Below are positions 47,308 through 56,974 of a DNA stretch of 64,000 bases, piece by piece. The translations under genes were made by a program, and so were the position numbers. Below the pieces are notes generated by a model that saw nothing but the letters and a program-made list of their open reading frames with translations, was not told the origin of the DNA and made no database searches. This DNA is from Actinocrispum wychmicini (GTDB taxonomy: Bacteria; Actinomycetota; Actinomycetes; Mycobacteriales; Pseudonocardiaceae): contig NZ_SLWS01000007.1 of NCBI RefSeq assembly GCF_004345645.1, positions 62,001 through 126,000 of the forward strand, given 5' to 3'. Within the stretch, counting starts at the first letter, position 1. Every line of letters starts with the position of its first letter.

Positions 47308-48310
47308 AGGCCTTCCGTGTCACCAGAGGTGACGTTGGGTAGCGGCAGTTGGTGACGCGCCGAAGATGTTGCGGTGCGGCACAAAGACGCGGAACCCCGG
47401 TATGAAGATGGTCCTTCCGAGATCAACTTCATCGAGGTCCCGCGTCCTGATGAGTGTCACATACACCGCAGCGCTGCCCGTACGCGACCAGACGGTGCTG
47501 TTCCTGTCCAGCCTGCTGCACGACGAACGACGGCGCCGCGGCACCCGGACCGGCAGCCGGGCGCTGAGCCCGTTCACCCAAGCGGTCCTGATCCTGCGCT
47601 GGTTCCTCGACAACACCCGCGTGGCACAGTTGGCCTGCGACAACACGATCAGCAAGTCCACCGCCTACGACTACCTCCACGAGGGAATCACCCTCCTGGC
47701 CGCCCGTGCGCCGAAGCTGGAATCAGCCCTGCTCGCCGCCAAGATCGCCGGCCATGACCACATCAGCATCGACGGCACACTGATCGAAACCGACCGGTGC
47801 CGCACCCCAGGGCCCACCCTCGGCGTGGACCTCTGGTGGTCAGGCAAGCACGCCAGCCACGGCGGCAACATCCAGGTCATCACCGCACCGGACGGCTGGC
47901 CACTGTGGACCTCCGACGTCAGGCCCGGCCGCGAACACGACACCACCGCACTGCGGACCCATACCGAGATCCTTCCCGTACTGGCCGCATGGACAGGTGA
48001 TGACCTGCCGGTCCTGGGCGACCTGGGCTACGAGGGGGAAGCCGGCACCATCACCGTGGCGTTCAAGAAACCCCAGGGAGGTGAACTCACCGAGGACCAG
48101 AAAGCCCACAACAAGGCCCACAACGCCAAACGCGCCGTCGGTGAACGCGGAAACTCCCTGCTCAAGACCACATTCAAGGCCCTGCGCAACGTCAGCCTAT
48201 GTCCCTGGGCGATCGGGGAAGATCCTCGCGGCCGCTCTCGTGCTCCTGCACATCGACCACGACCGCACCACATGATCACCCAACGCAACAAACCGCTACG
48301 CGGAAAGGCT
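47308..48310 (+). mobile_element. IS5-type element with imperfect 13-bp ends
   Basis: AGGCCTTCCGTGT (47308-47320) and ACGCGGAAAGGCT (48298-48310) are inverted, with 10 of 13 matches. They enclose one transposase gene. A 3' fragment of the same element lies inverted at 45571-45785, so the two bracket the oxidoreductase/HxlR pair. Confidence 0.75.
47450..48275 (+). pseudogene. IS5-type transposase with a C-terminal frameshift
   Basis: From ATG 47450 (MSVTYTAALPVRDQTV) the frame encodes a DDE transposase: QAVLILRWFLDNTRVAQLA, then HDHISIDGTLIETDRC, WSGKHASHGGNIQVI, GDLGYEGEAGTI and ERGNSLLKTTFKALRNVSL. At GATCGGGGAAG (about 48218) one extra G moves the frame. The normal end, KILAAALVLLHIDHDRTT and a TGA at 48273-48275, lies in another frame, while the shifted frame runs on to 48622. 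The fragment at 45571 has the unshifted three-G version. Catalytic blocks are upstream of the shift, so activity may survive. Confidence 0.8.
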
Positions 48311-48313
48311 CAG

Positions 48314-48622
48314 TGTCTTCGAAGCCTCACCGCTGGCCGGCAGCGCCGACCGCTGCCCAGTGCCATGGCGCAGTCCAGGCTCGGCGCGCTCGACGGCAGC
48401 GACTTTCCCGGCGGCCGTCTGCAGACCACACTGATGAGCAGCCGGGACCCGGTGACGATGACGACCGCGATGCACGCCCGGGTCGCCGACACACGGTTCG
48501 TGCTCGATCGACTGACATGGCTGAACGTCGGCGTGAACCCAGACGCCGAGCTCCGCCCGCTGCCGGACGGTCTACGCGGAGCGCTGGATCTCTGCTGGGT
48601 CGGGATGTTCGGCCACTCGTGA
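48314..48622 (+). pseudogene. Unidentified gene fragment
   Basis: After the IS end, one frame carries protein-like sequence: MAQSRLGALDGSDFPGGRLQ, DPVTMTTAMHARVADTRF, VLDRLTWLNVGVNPDAE and RPLPDGLRGALDLCW, stopping at 48622. No start is present, so it is the 3' part of a gene beheaded by the IS. I do not recognise the family. Confidence 0.4.
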
Positions 48623-48639
48623 CGGACGCCGGCTCGCTC

Positions 48640-49215
48640 GCCTACGGCACCCGGGACCTGGTCGAGGCGTTGGCAACCACGCGGGCGCCGAAGGCACCGA
48701 AGGTCCGGCTGCTGCCGGCCACCCTGTCCGCGGGAGCTGCCCGACCCCACCGGGCTGCGCATCCCGATCGGTCTGGAGGCAACCGGCTCGAACCGCTCTA
48801 GCTGGACTTCGACACCTCCCCGCACCCTGCTTGTCCACGGCGACACCGAGAGCGGCAAAACCAACCTGCTACGGCTGATCGCGCGGTCGGTCACTCGCGG
48901 CAAAGGCCCCGACGAGGTGCGGGTGCTGTTCGCCGACTCACGCCGTGAACTGCACGCCGCGGTCCCGACCGAACTCCAGGTCGGCTACACCGTCAGCGGA
49001 CACGCGCTCGGCGAGGCCGCCGCACGGGCCGACGCCTCGGTGCGTCACCGCCTGCCCTACGCCGACGTAGATGCCGACCGGCTCAAGCGCCGCGACTGGT
49101 GGACCGGCCCACCGCTGTTCATGATCGTCGACGACTACGAGCTGCTGACCTCCGGCCTGTCCAGCGCCCTGGAACCCCCACTCGATCTACTCCCCCTCGG
49201 CGCGGAGATCGGTTC
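48640..49215 (+). pseudogene. Remnant of EccC, the type VII secretion ATPase
   Basis: Pieces in changing frames give the third ATPase domain of EccC: APKVRLLPA, ELPDPTGLRIPIGLEATG, an in-frame TAG at LEPL-stop-LDFDTSPH, then LLVHGDTESGKTNLLRLIAR (P-loop), EVRVLFADSRREL, RRDWWTGPPLFMIVDDYELL (Walker B) and LLPLGAEIG. After that the sequence changes to something unrelated. EccC proteins are about 1300 residues, so most of it is missing. No other ESX gene is near. Confidence 0.7.
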
Positions 49216-49515
49216 CCAAGACGCACGAGTGGCAGACGCCGCGGACGCGGTCGCCGCCAGACCGCATCGCCGACACCTGCACCTGGCATTATTCCGCGCC
49301 GAGCAGGACGCGCTGATGGTGCGCCTGGCCGCAGACGCCGCCCTGGTGAGAGGCGAACTCGTCGCGTTGCACACCCACGATGCGCACGATCGAAACCTCA
49401 CCGTGGCGCGCTCGTCCCACGACGGGGTCATCCGGCTACTGACCCACCACCGACACGCCACCTTGGCGTTAGCCGTCTACACGGCACAGTGCTGGGCGGC
49501 GCACGTGGACCGCTG
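49216..49515 (+). pseudogene. Fragment resembling the FCD ligand domain of GntR regulators
   Basis: In frame with the EccC remnant, the protein changes abruptly to RRHLHLALFRAEQDALMVRL, GELVALHTHDAHDRNLTVA and RSSHDGVIRLLTHHRHATLA. The HLALFRA and SSHDGVIRLL pattern resembles an FCD helical bundle. No DNA-binding half is present. Probably joined by deletion. Confidence 0.35.
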
Positions 49516-49517
49516 GC

Positions 49518-49832
49518 GTGACGTCCCGGGACACGGGCCCTGGTTTGTTCACTACCGGACCAGACCGCGCGACACCGTTAACACCCAGCGGACTCGGGCA
49601 ACGGTTCGCCAAACTCGCGCGACGAGTACAGCTGCCCGACGCGACCCTGCACCGCCTCCGCCACACGGTAGGGACATACCTGGTAGCCGACGGCAAGATC
49701 GTGCAAGCATCCAAACGGCTCAGATACCGCGACGTCAGCGCCACCTACCAGGCATACCAGCACACGGTACCGATCGATGACCGCGGAGCGGCGGATCATC
49801 TCGCCCGACTCTACGGATTCGACAACGGGTAA
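49518..49832 (+). pseudogene. C-terminal fragment of a tyrosine recombinase
   Basis: ATLHRLRHTVGTYLVADGKI supplies the His-x-x-Arg box and QASKRLRYRDVSATYQAYQH the final box. Both belong to a phage-type integrase, but the usual LGHxD is LRYRD, and the catalytic Tyr context is diverged. The N-terminal 250 residues are absent. Confidence 0.6.
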
Positions 49833-50229
49833 GCCGGAAACCGGGCTCCCTGCGAGGCTGGCCACCAGCCGGTTCGATCCCATCGACCTCGCCGCCGTGC
49901 CCCGGTCGACTGCGACACGCGTCACGATCGAGTCGGCTCGCTCGGCTCAGCAATCGCCGTTGCCGCAACAGAAGGACGTTCGCGACACCCTTTGTGGTCA
50001 ACGCCAATGAGACCATTATGGACATCTGAAGGACGTGTTGGCGGGTGATGTCGACAACTCCGTTCGCGGCCGTGCGCGCGGCCCGTGGTCGTCAACGGCG
50101 TGGAACACATCGGCCGGGTCACGCAGGCGTACTTGATCCGCATCGTCGGCGGCGAGTGTTACCCCGTCGACGGGCGACTGCGATCACGATTTGGGCCAGG
50201 AGTGTCGTCAACAGGGGCTCAGACAAACG
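49833..50229. other. No supported gene
   Basis: Short frames only. The right edge merges into an IS21-type fragment, so parts of this stretch may be unrecognisable IS sequence. Confidence 0.35.
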
Positions 50230-50400
50230 GTCCTACTGTGCGTAAATCAGTCCACAGAACCCCACGCGATCGCGCTGGGCGAGGAACGCCTGGTCGACAC
50301 CGACCAGGCCGTCCGCTTCGGGTCGGTGCGCTATTCCACCCCCGACGGACACCAGGGCAGCAAGGTCTGGTGCCGCCTCGTCGGCGAGCTTACCCAGGAA
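50230..50400 (+). pseudogene. C-terminal fragment of an IS21-type (IstA) transposase
   Basis: STEPHAIALGEERLVDTDQA, VRFGSVRYSTPDGHQGSKVW and CRLVGEL resemble the C-terminal Mu-transposase-like domain of IstA, in which a VRYSVP-type strand and a VWAR strand are conserved. The catalytic core is absent. It overlaps the 3' end of the DUF4304 gene by a few bases and may have trimmed it. Confidence 0.5.
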
Positions 50401-51148
50401 GATCATCGACCACCTTGCTTCGAGGCGGGTGATGACCACCCGAATCGGCGCGGCGTGCGGTCAGTCGCTTCCGCCACCACTCCGTCCAGGCGCCGCCAAA
50501 GATTTCCGCCTCGCATGTCCTGAGCATCGCCTCCAATATGTTCCAGTCGCCGTCGTCAATGTACATGGCCACATAGCGCTGCGGCCAACCGACGGACGCG
50601 GACACTGCCAAAGTCGAACGAGCCTGTCCTTGCTCGAACAACTCCAGCACGTACTCCCGATCAGTCATCGCCTGCCATTGCGCGATCAAACCGCCGGTGG
50701 TCAGCAATCCCTCGATAGCCGCACCAAACCGGTCAATGCCCTCCTCGACCGGGAACGCCCACGTCGATGATGTCGATGACCTCATGCGCGCGGCGATTTC
50801 ATCAGAGATATGCATCCCTTGGCTGATCGCTTCGATGTCGACAGTTGGAGCGATTTCTATGGGGACACGTACCCGGTTGCTGATGATTCCCCACGTTGTG
50901 GACGGCTGAGACGGCCGTCCCTGCCCGCGGTTCTGAAAGTCACACTCGGCGGCCGGAATCACCGACCACTCGAAAAAGAAGGCCACCTCGTTCGGGAGCT
51001 GGTGCCTTCGGAACTGGACAAGCACCAAGTTGCCCGGCGCCTGCCCAAGCAGGAATCGCCGATGTGACCGCCGGAACCCCGACCTCGTGAGCACCGGCGT
51101 CACATACTTGCCCAAGAGGTCATCCAGTAGTTTGGTCGTCACCAGCAT
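50390..51148 (-). CDS. DUF4304 protein, candidate immunity to the RHS toxin
   Basis: 252 residues from ATG 51148. The DUF4304 pattern is clear: TTKLLDDLLGKYVTPVLTRS, GFRRSHRRFLL, LVLVQFRRHQLPNEVAFFFE, then a long helical C-terminal part (VEEGIDRFGAAIEGLL, YVAMYIDDGDW). The domain is frequent among proteins encoded next to polymorphic toxins. It starts 15 bp after the RHS stop, in the same operon, exactly where an immunity gene is expected. The last ~20 residues (Pro/His-rich) may be altered by the adjoining IS21 fragment. Confidence 0.8.
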   Translation of the reverse strand: MLVTTKLLDDLLGKYVTPVLTRSGFRRSHRRFLLGQAPGNLVLVQFRRHQLPNEVAFFFEWSVIPAAECDFQNRGQGRPSQPSTTWGIISNRVRVPIEIAPTVDIEAISQGMHISDEIAARMRSSTSSTWAFPVEEGIDRFGAAIEGLLTTGGLIAQWQAMTDREYVLELFEQGQARSTLAVSASVGWPQRYVAMYIDDGDWNILEAMLRTCEAEIFGGAWTEWWRKRLTARRADSGGHHPPRSKVVDDLPG

Positions 51149-51163
51149 GACAGCGACCCTACC

Positions 51164-54100
51164 TTAGATCGGGACCGGCAGAGGAAAGATCGGGATCGGG
51201 GGCGCGATCGGGACACCCGGGCCCGGCACACCGGGAGGTTTGGGCTGTGTCTGAGGCGGCGGCGCGGGCAGTCGCTGGGTCAGCTGCATCTCACGCTCGG
51301 ATTGCTCATGCCAAAACTCGGACTGCTTCCTCCAGGGCTCCTTTGCTACGTCGAATTCCTGGAGAGTCCCAGTGTCCTTGCCGATCTGCATACGATTTTT
51401 GGAATCATCATCATCTTCATCGCCATAGAGAACAACACCATTTTGGCCACCCCAATAATGCGTCTTAGGATATTCCGGGTTGATCATCTTGTACGGGCCG
51501 CCAATGTCCCAGCCAGGTGCGGCGTGCACCGCATTCTTCCCGTTTCTCGCCTCACTGTTAAGATTTTGCGCATACCAGAAAGATTCTGTGTACGCCCGGC
51601 CGTTTGTATCCTGCCCCTCCGCCTTCACCTCCCACACGTACTGCTGCGCGTAACAGCTATCTATCTCTAGACAGACGTCGACAGTCAAGACAATATCTGC
51701 CTCACCGTCCTTTAGGCAGCCATCGATACGACTCCCGTTCACCCTCATGCAATCTTTACCCCCGAACGGCACCTTATATTTCTCCTCTACCTGCGGGTTC
51801 AACATTCCGAGCGCATACGCTTGCAGCAGTATCCGGTTAGCAGCTTCCTTTTGCACAGCATTATGCTTTGACGTGAAGTCTTTTTCATGTTTTTGGCCCG
51901 GTGCCGATGGCGGTGCTCCGCCACCGGGCGCTTCGGGAGTTGGGTGCCACCAGTTGTTGGGCGTGCACTGGGTGGTTTCCGGGTCGATGGTGCACAAGCC
52001 GGACGGGTCGCTCGATGTGATGGGGCTGTTGCCGCTGTAGGTGTAGCCGTTCCACGTTTGCGGGTCGGCGGTGTTCATGAGGGGGTCGACGGAGATGAAG
52101 CGGCCGGTGGTGGGGTCGTATTGGCGGGCGCCGAGGGTGGTCAGGCCGGTGGAGGGGTCGAGGGTGCCGCCGACGAAGCCCTTCTCACCGGGGAAGGCGA
52201 CGTTGGGGCCGCGGGGGGCGCCGAAGGGGGTTTGGCGGCGTTGGGTGACGGCGAGGGTGGTGGTGTCGACGGAGATTTGGGGTGTGCCTTGGTGGTCGCC
52301 GGCGAGCCAGGTGAGGCCGCTGGGAGTGCGCATGGCGACGGCACCGTTGCCGAAGGGGTAGTAGCGGGTGGGTGTCACGCTGCCGCTGGCGGTGTCCAGT
52401 CGGATTTCCTGGTTGCCGAGATAAAGGGTGGTTCCGGTGGGGTCTTTACGCAGCAGCCGGGAGCCGGAGGCGTCATAGATATAGGAGGTGGATTTCCCGG
52501 CCTCGGTGACAGTGCTGAGCCGGCCTTCGATGTCCCAGTCGAGGGTTTGGGTGCCGGAGGCGAGTTCGCGCCGGGTGGTGTTGCCGGCCAGGTCATAGCC
52601 GAAGTTGTCGGTCTTGGACCCGCCTGGGCTTTGGGTGGTGACGGTTTGGAGGGCGTGTCCGGTGGGTGGGTAGTTGTAGGTCCGGGTGGTGTTGTTGGTC
52701 GAGGAGTGTTGGGTTTCGGTGCGTCGGTTGCCGACGGTGTCGTAGGTGAAGGATTGCCAGTACGGTGCCGGGCCGGCCAGACCGCCGGTTGTGGGCGCCG
52801 TTGCGCAGTCGCTGGTGGGTGTCCAGGCTTCGGTGAGTCGGTGGAGGTAGTCGTAGGTGAAGCATTGGCGTTCTTCGGCGCCTGGGCGTTTGTCTTCGAT
52901 GGAGAGGATGTTGCCGGCGGGGTCGCGGGTGTAGTTGACGTCGGATTGTTTGGGTGCGGGGACTTCGGCGTCCACGATGGTCTGGTTGAGGCGGCGGGTG
53001 TGGGTGTCGTAGTAGGAGGACAGCCAGAGTCGTTTGCCGGTGTCGCCGAGTTGTAGTCGTTGTGGTTCGCCGTAGCGGGTGTAGGAGGTGTCGGTGACCA
53101 GGTTGACGGTCTTGGTGTAGGCGGACCAGGACTTGATTGGCCGGTCGTAGTCGTCGTACTTGACGGACAGTCCTTCCTGGATCATCGACCCGGCTTTGGG
53201 ATAGGTGATGCTGCTCAGGCTGCCGGTCCATGTGTAGCCGAAGTACGTGGTGTACGTCCCGCGCAAGACGCCTTCGGATGGCGGGATCACCACTGAGGAC
53301 TCGGTGGGCTGCCCCAAGGTTCCGTAGGAGTACACCTGCTGGGTGTAGGCGTTTCCGTCGACATACCGGGTCGAGGACGCCGGTTTTCCCTTGCCGTACA
53401 ACGATGTGTCGTACTTGTACTCCAGCCGGAGCGGGCCTGTCGTGTTGCCTTCGCGGACCGTTTTGCTCCGGCCGAGCCGGTCGTAGTCGTAGACCAGGGT
53501 CTTGCTGCGCGCGTCGGTGACGGTCAGGAGTTGGTCGGCGTCGTCGTAGGTGCTGGTGGAGGCACCTTTGTCGACGTCGTTCGCGGTGATCTGGCGGCCG
53601 CGCAGGTCGTAGGTCCATCGCCAGGTGTTGCCGGCGGGGTCGGTCGCGGTGTCCATCCGCCCGGCGGGGGTGTAGGTGTATCGGGTGGTGTCGTGGTCGC
53701 CTTGCGGCGTCGCGCCTTTGTATTGCCACAGTTCGGTGGTTTGGCCACGGGCGTCGGTGATCGTGGTGGTGGGTGTGCCGCCGGCGGGCGGGGTGACGTT
53801 GACCCGGTCGCCGCCGTAGAAGGTGGTGGTGCGCCACGCTTCTTGGGTGCCGGTCTGATAGATCGAGGCAGTTGGGCGGCCGGCGCCGTCGAACTGGGTG
53901 CGGGTGAGGCCGGGTACCTCGGTGTCGGAGGCGACCCAGAGTTTGGTGTCCACGGCCGCGTCGTTGACATAGGCCTGGGTGGACTTGTACACCCGGCCTT
54001 GCGTGTCGTAGCGGGTGTCGGTCAACAGCCGGCCGCCCTCGGTGGGGGCCTGGACTTGCCGTACCCGGTATTGAGGGTCGTAGAGGGTGTTGGTGCTGAC

Positions 54101-56941
54101 GTAGTTGCCGTTCGGGCCGATCGCCGTCTTGGTGAGCACCGTCGGTCCGTCGTTGCGGACCTGATAGGCGAACTGGACGTTGCCGCGGTTGCTGTTGACA
54201 TCGCGCCGCCGGTTGGGCAGCCAGGTCTCCACCACCCGGCCGAGCGGGTCGTAGGCGTTCTCGGTGATGCCGCCGTTGGTGTTGGTGGACTTCAGCGGGC
54301 CGCCCCACGCTGGGTCGACGGTGGTGGTGACGGTGTGGCCGAGCTCGTTGGTGAGTGTGCTGCTGGTCTCCGGGCCGCCGGTGGCCGGTTCGTAGGTGAC
54401 CTTGGTGGCGCGGTCCAACGCGTCGGCTGTGGTCAACGGACGGCCGTAGATGTCGTAGGTGGCGGTGCCGGTCTTCACGTACACGGGGTCGGCCCCGGCC
54501 GGGTGGTCTTTCATGATCTCTTGCCGGGTGACGTCCCCGGTGGTGGGTGCGACTCCGGGGTCTTGTCCGTCGTAGGAGACCTTGACATCCGAGAGCGCGT
54601 TCTGTGGGAACACCGGTGTGGTTCCACAGGCCACGGAGACGGTTTCGACCCGGGTTGGGGAGGACATCAGCCATTTGGTGGGGTTGCGGACGTAGGTGGT
54701 GGTGGCGCACCGGTCGTCGTTCGGCGTGGCCAGGTCGCCGAGGTCGTTGACCTGGGTGGTCTGCCCGTACTCGTCGTAGGTGCTGTCGGATTGGGTGGTC
54801 CGCCAGCCACCGGCGGCCAGGGCGGTGTAGTTCTTCGTGGTCCCGATGGCGACGAAGAAGGCTTGGTAGGGGCCACGGGTCGCGGTCGGTCCCCGCCACA
54901 CGGGTGTGGTGATGGTCTTGGTGACGATGGTGTTGTTGTCGGTGTTGTACCGCTGGGATTCCAGCGTGACGCCTTCCAGCCAGTTGGCGTCTGCCCGGCT
55001 GCCGCCTTCGGAGTCGGTGACGGTGGCCGGCCGGGTACCGTTGGGGAGGTGGTCGCCGTCCATGCCGCGGTAGAACCGTTGCTCGGTCATGGTGATCGGA
55101 CCGCTGGGGTCGTTGGGTTTCCCGGCGTGCACCCGGACTCGGCCGTAGCCGCGGAACTCGTCCCAGGTCTTCTTCTCGTCCTTGACGAACTCGGACTGGC
55201 TGTAATGCCAGGCGGCGCCGTCCAGGTACTCGTAGCGCACGAGTTGTTCCGGGTTGGCCAGCGGCTGGGCCGGGTCGGCCGGGTTCTGGGTCAACCGGTC
55301 GGAGGACACGACCGTGTCCACCACATATTTGTGGAAGTAGTCGGTGCGCTCGGTGGTGGCGTATTTGGGTAGCCACCGCGCGGGGTAGCAGCGTTTGGTG
55401 TTGTTCTCCGGCGCGGCCGGTACTGAGCCGGGTGCGCAGTCAGGGGGCGCGTAGTTCACGCTGGTCGCGCCGCCGGCTTCCGAGACCACTCCGGTGACGC
55501 GGTAGCGGTTGATGGGGCCGAGCCCGTCACCGGTGGTCACCCGGTTGGCCATCGGGGTGCCCTCGAACACCACCGGCGGCAACACTATCGGCGGCGTCGT
55601 GGCCGAGGTACCGAGCAGCCCGGTGTGTTTGATACTGCGCAGCCACAGGGCGGCTTTCTCGCCGTCGCCGGGGTCGGGGTACTGGTGTTCCAGGGTCCAG
55701 GAGTCGACGTCCATATAGGACGAGTTGCGCCAGACCTGGGTGGTGATGTGGTCCAGCCGTTTGGTGGACCAGAACGTCGGATAGTGCCGATCTTTACAGG
55801 TCGAGGTGTCGCATTTGTCGTCCCAGGGGACGTCCGGCCAGTTGTCCTTCTTGTCCGGGGTACAGGCACTGCCCGGTACGCACCGGTCGGCCGGAGTGAA
55901 CCAGACCAGGCCGGTCGCGCGGTCGGTGCTGCCCTCCCGCAGGCCGTACTCGATCCGGGCCAGGGTGCCGCCGCGGATGTAGGCGACCGCGTCGTCCTTG
56001 CGGTTGAGGCCGTAGGAGTTGGTTTCGGTGTCGTAGTAGTACAGGACGGCGTTGCCGTGCCGGTCGACGACCTTGTCCAGGTTCCACCGCCACGTCTGGG
56101 TACACCACGAGGTGTCGAACGTCGCGCCGTGACAGGGTTCGTTGGCGTCGTCGCCGAACACCGGGACGGTCCAGGCAGACTTGGCGTCCGGGCGGGAGCC
56201 GAAGAAGTACTGGGTGCCGTCAACTGTGGTGATCTTCCAGTACTCGCCGTCATCATGCCCATGCCCGGCGCCCGGGAAGTACTCCACCTGCGACCCGTCG
56301 TCTTGTTTGGGCCGCCAAGTATGGGTGGTGTCGTCCTTGATCAACGGGCCACCGCCGGCGCCGAACGACGCCATGGCGTTGTCACTGCGCCAGCACAGGT
56401 CGCCGGAGTCGGTCGGCGGTGTCGTGCCGCCTTCGGTGTCTTCCGAGCAGCCGCCGTAGGTGCGTTCGATGAACCCCGCAGACAGGCTCCACCCGTCGCC
56501 CACCCAGGACGGCTGGTTGTTGGTCGCGCTGGTGTGCCCGTCCACCACCGAAGAGGAGTAGCTCAACGCCAAGTTGGGGTTCAACCCACCCGGGGATGGC
56601 GGCACCCGCAGCGGATACGACCAGGAGAAATCCCCGGTCCGCTGCGCGACGTCCCAGGTCGCGGACGGCCCGAGCGAGGTGGCCTTCGACGTGCCTTCCC
56701 CATCCGGCGTACCCGCCCCCGCAGTCTGGTCGCCGTGTAGTGCCTTGCGGGTGGCCAGGTCCTGGGGCCGGTTGTTCATCGACTGTTCGGTGACCGGCAC
56801 CGACGGGATCGTCGGCAAGTTCGTCGACGGGCCGGCGGCCGCCGCGGTCGCGGGGGTGACCACCGCGGTGACCCCGGACAGGAAGACCGTGATCACCAGC
56901 GTCAGCAGGGTCCGGCGGCGTGGGCGTCCAGGTGACCGCAT
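51164..56941 (-). CDS. Secreted RHS-repeat polymorphic toxin
   Basis: 1925 residues with a strong GGAGG upstream. A signal peptide (LLTLVITVFLSGVTAVVTPA) is followed by a SpvB/TcaC-like N-terminal region (WSYPLRVPPSPGGLNPNLAL), then many RHS/YD repeats (YDTHTRRLNQ, TYDYLHRLTEAW). The RHS core ends with TLGARQYDPTTGRFISVDPL and SSDPSGL at about residue 1644. The last ~280 residues are unrelated to RHS. GEADIVLTV and YVWEVKAEG near residues 1740-1775 look like the D...E-x-K core of a PD-(D/E)xK nuclease. The very end is Pro-rich. The tip is AT-richer, the usual mark of a swapped toxin module. It is co-transcribed with a LamG protein upstream and DUF4304 downstream. Confidence 0.9.
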   Translation of the reverse strand: MRSPGRPRRRTLLTLVITVFLSGVTAVVTPATAAAAGPSTNLPTIPSVPVTEQSMNNRPQDLATRKALHGDQTAGAGTPDGEGTSKATSLGPSATWDVAQRTGDFSWSYPLRVPPSPGGLNPNLALSYSSSVVDGHTSATNNQPSWVGDGWSLSAGFIERTYGGCSEDTEGGTTPPTDSGDLCWRSDNAMASFGAGGGPLIKDDTTHTWRPKQDDGSQVEYFPGAGHGHDDGEYWKITTVDGTQYFFGSRPDAKSAWTVPVFGDDANEPCHGATFDTSWCTQTWRWNLDKVVDRHGNAVLYYYDTETNSYGLNRKDDAVAYIRGGTLARIEYGLREGSTDRATGLVWFTPADRCVPGSACTPDKKDNWPDVPWDDKCDTSTCKDRHYPTFWSTKRLDHITTQVWRNSSYMDVDSWTLEHQYPDPGDGEKAALWLRSIKHTGLLGTSATTPPIVLPPVVFEGTPMANRVTTGDGLGPINRYRVTGVVSEAGGATSVNYAPPDCAPGSVPAAPENNTKRCYPARWLPKYATTERTDYFHKYVVDTVVSSDRLTQNPADPAQPLANPEQLVRYEYLDGAAWHYSQSEFVKDEKKTWDEFRGYGRVRVHAGKPNDPSGPITMTEQRFYRGMDGDHLPNGTRPATVTDSEGGSRADANWLEGVTLESQRYNTDNNTIVTKTITTPVWRGPTATRGPYQAFFVAIGTTKNYTALAAGGWRTTQSDSTYDEYGQTTQVNDLGDLATPNDDRCATTTYVRNPTKWLMSSPTRVETVSVACGTTPVFPQNALSDVKVSYDGQDPGVAPTTGDVTRQEIMKDHPAGADPVYVKTGTATYDIYGRPLTTADALDRATKVTYEPATGGPETSSTLTNELGHTVTTTVDPAWGGPLKSTNTNGGITENAYDPLGRVVETWLPNRRRDVNSNRGNVQFAYQVRNDGPTVLTKTAIGPNGNYVSTNTLYDPQYRVRQVQAPTEGGRLLTDTRYDTQGRVYKSTQAYVNDAAVDTKLWVASDTEVPGLTRTQFDGAGRPTASIYQTGTQEAWRTTTFYGGDRVNVTPPAGGTPTTTITDARGQTTELWQYKGATPQGDHDTTRYTYTPAGRMDTATDPAGNTWRWTYDLRGRQITANDVDKGASTSTYDDADQLLTVTDARSKTLVYDYDRLGRSKTVREGNTTGPLRLEYKYDTSLYGKGKPASSTRYVDGNAYTQQVYSYGTLGQPTESSVVIPPSEGVLRGTYTTYFGYTWTGSLSSITYPKAGSMIQEGLSVKYDDYDRPIKSWSAYTKTVNLVTDTSYTRYGEPQRLQLGDTGKRLWLSSYYDTHTRRLNQTIVDAEVPAPKQSDVNYTRDPAGNILSIEDKRPGAEERQCFTYDYLHRLTEAWTPTSDCATAPTTGGLAGPAPYWQSFTYDTVGNRRTETQHSSTNNTTRTYNYPPTGHALQTVTTQSPGGSKTDNFGYDLAGNTTRRELASGTQTLDWDIEGRLSTVTEAGKSTSYIYDASGSRLLRKDPTGTTLYLGNQEIRLDTASGSVTPTRYYPFGNGAVAMRTPSGLTWLAGDHQGTPQISVDTTTLAVTQRRQTPFGAPRGPNVAFPGEKGFVGGTLDPSTGLTTLGARQYDPTTGRFISVDPLMNTADPQTWNGYTYSGNSPITSSDPSGLCTIDPETTQCTPNNWWHPTPEAPGGGAPPSAPGQKHEKDFTSKHNAVQKEAANRILLQAYALGMLNPQVEEKYKVPFGGKDCMRVNGSRIDGCLKDGEADIVLTVDVCLEIDSCYAQQYVWEVKAEGQDTNGRAYTESFWYAQNLNSEARNGKNAVHAAPGWDIGGPYKMINPEYPKTHYWGGQNGVVLYGDEDDDDSKNRMQIGKDTGTLQEFDVAKEPWRKQSEFWHEQSEREMQLTQRLPAPPPQTQPKPPGVPGPGVPIAPPIPIFPLPVPI

Positions 56942-56974
56942 GATTCCTCCGAAAGAGAAGAAAAGGGGGTGTGG

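Noticed and set aside
48917..49780. Single 287-aa protein spanning the EccC, FCD-like and later segments
   Set aside because: The frame is open, but family signals change abruptly near 49215 and it ends in Arg/Thr-rich out-of-frame sequence. Better read as joined fragments.
53531..55372. Long forward frame (613 aa) opposite the RHS gene
   Set aside because: Val/Gly-rich antisense shadow of the RHS coding sequence. No motif, and the RHS frame is fully convincing.
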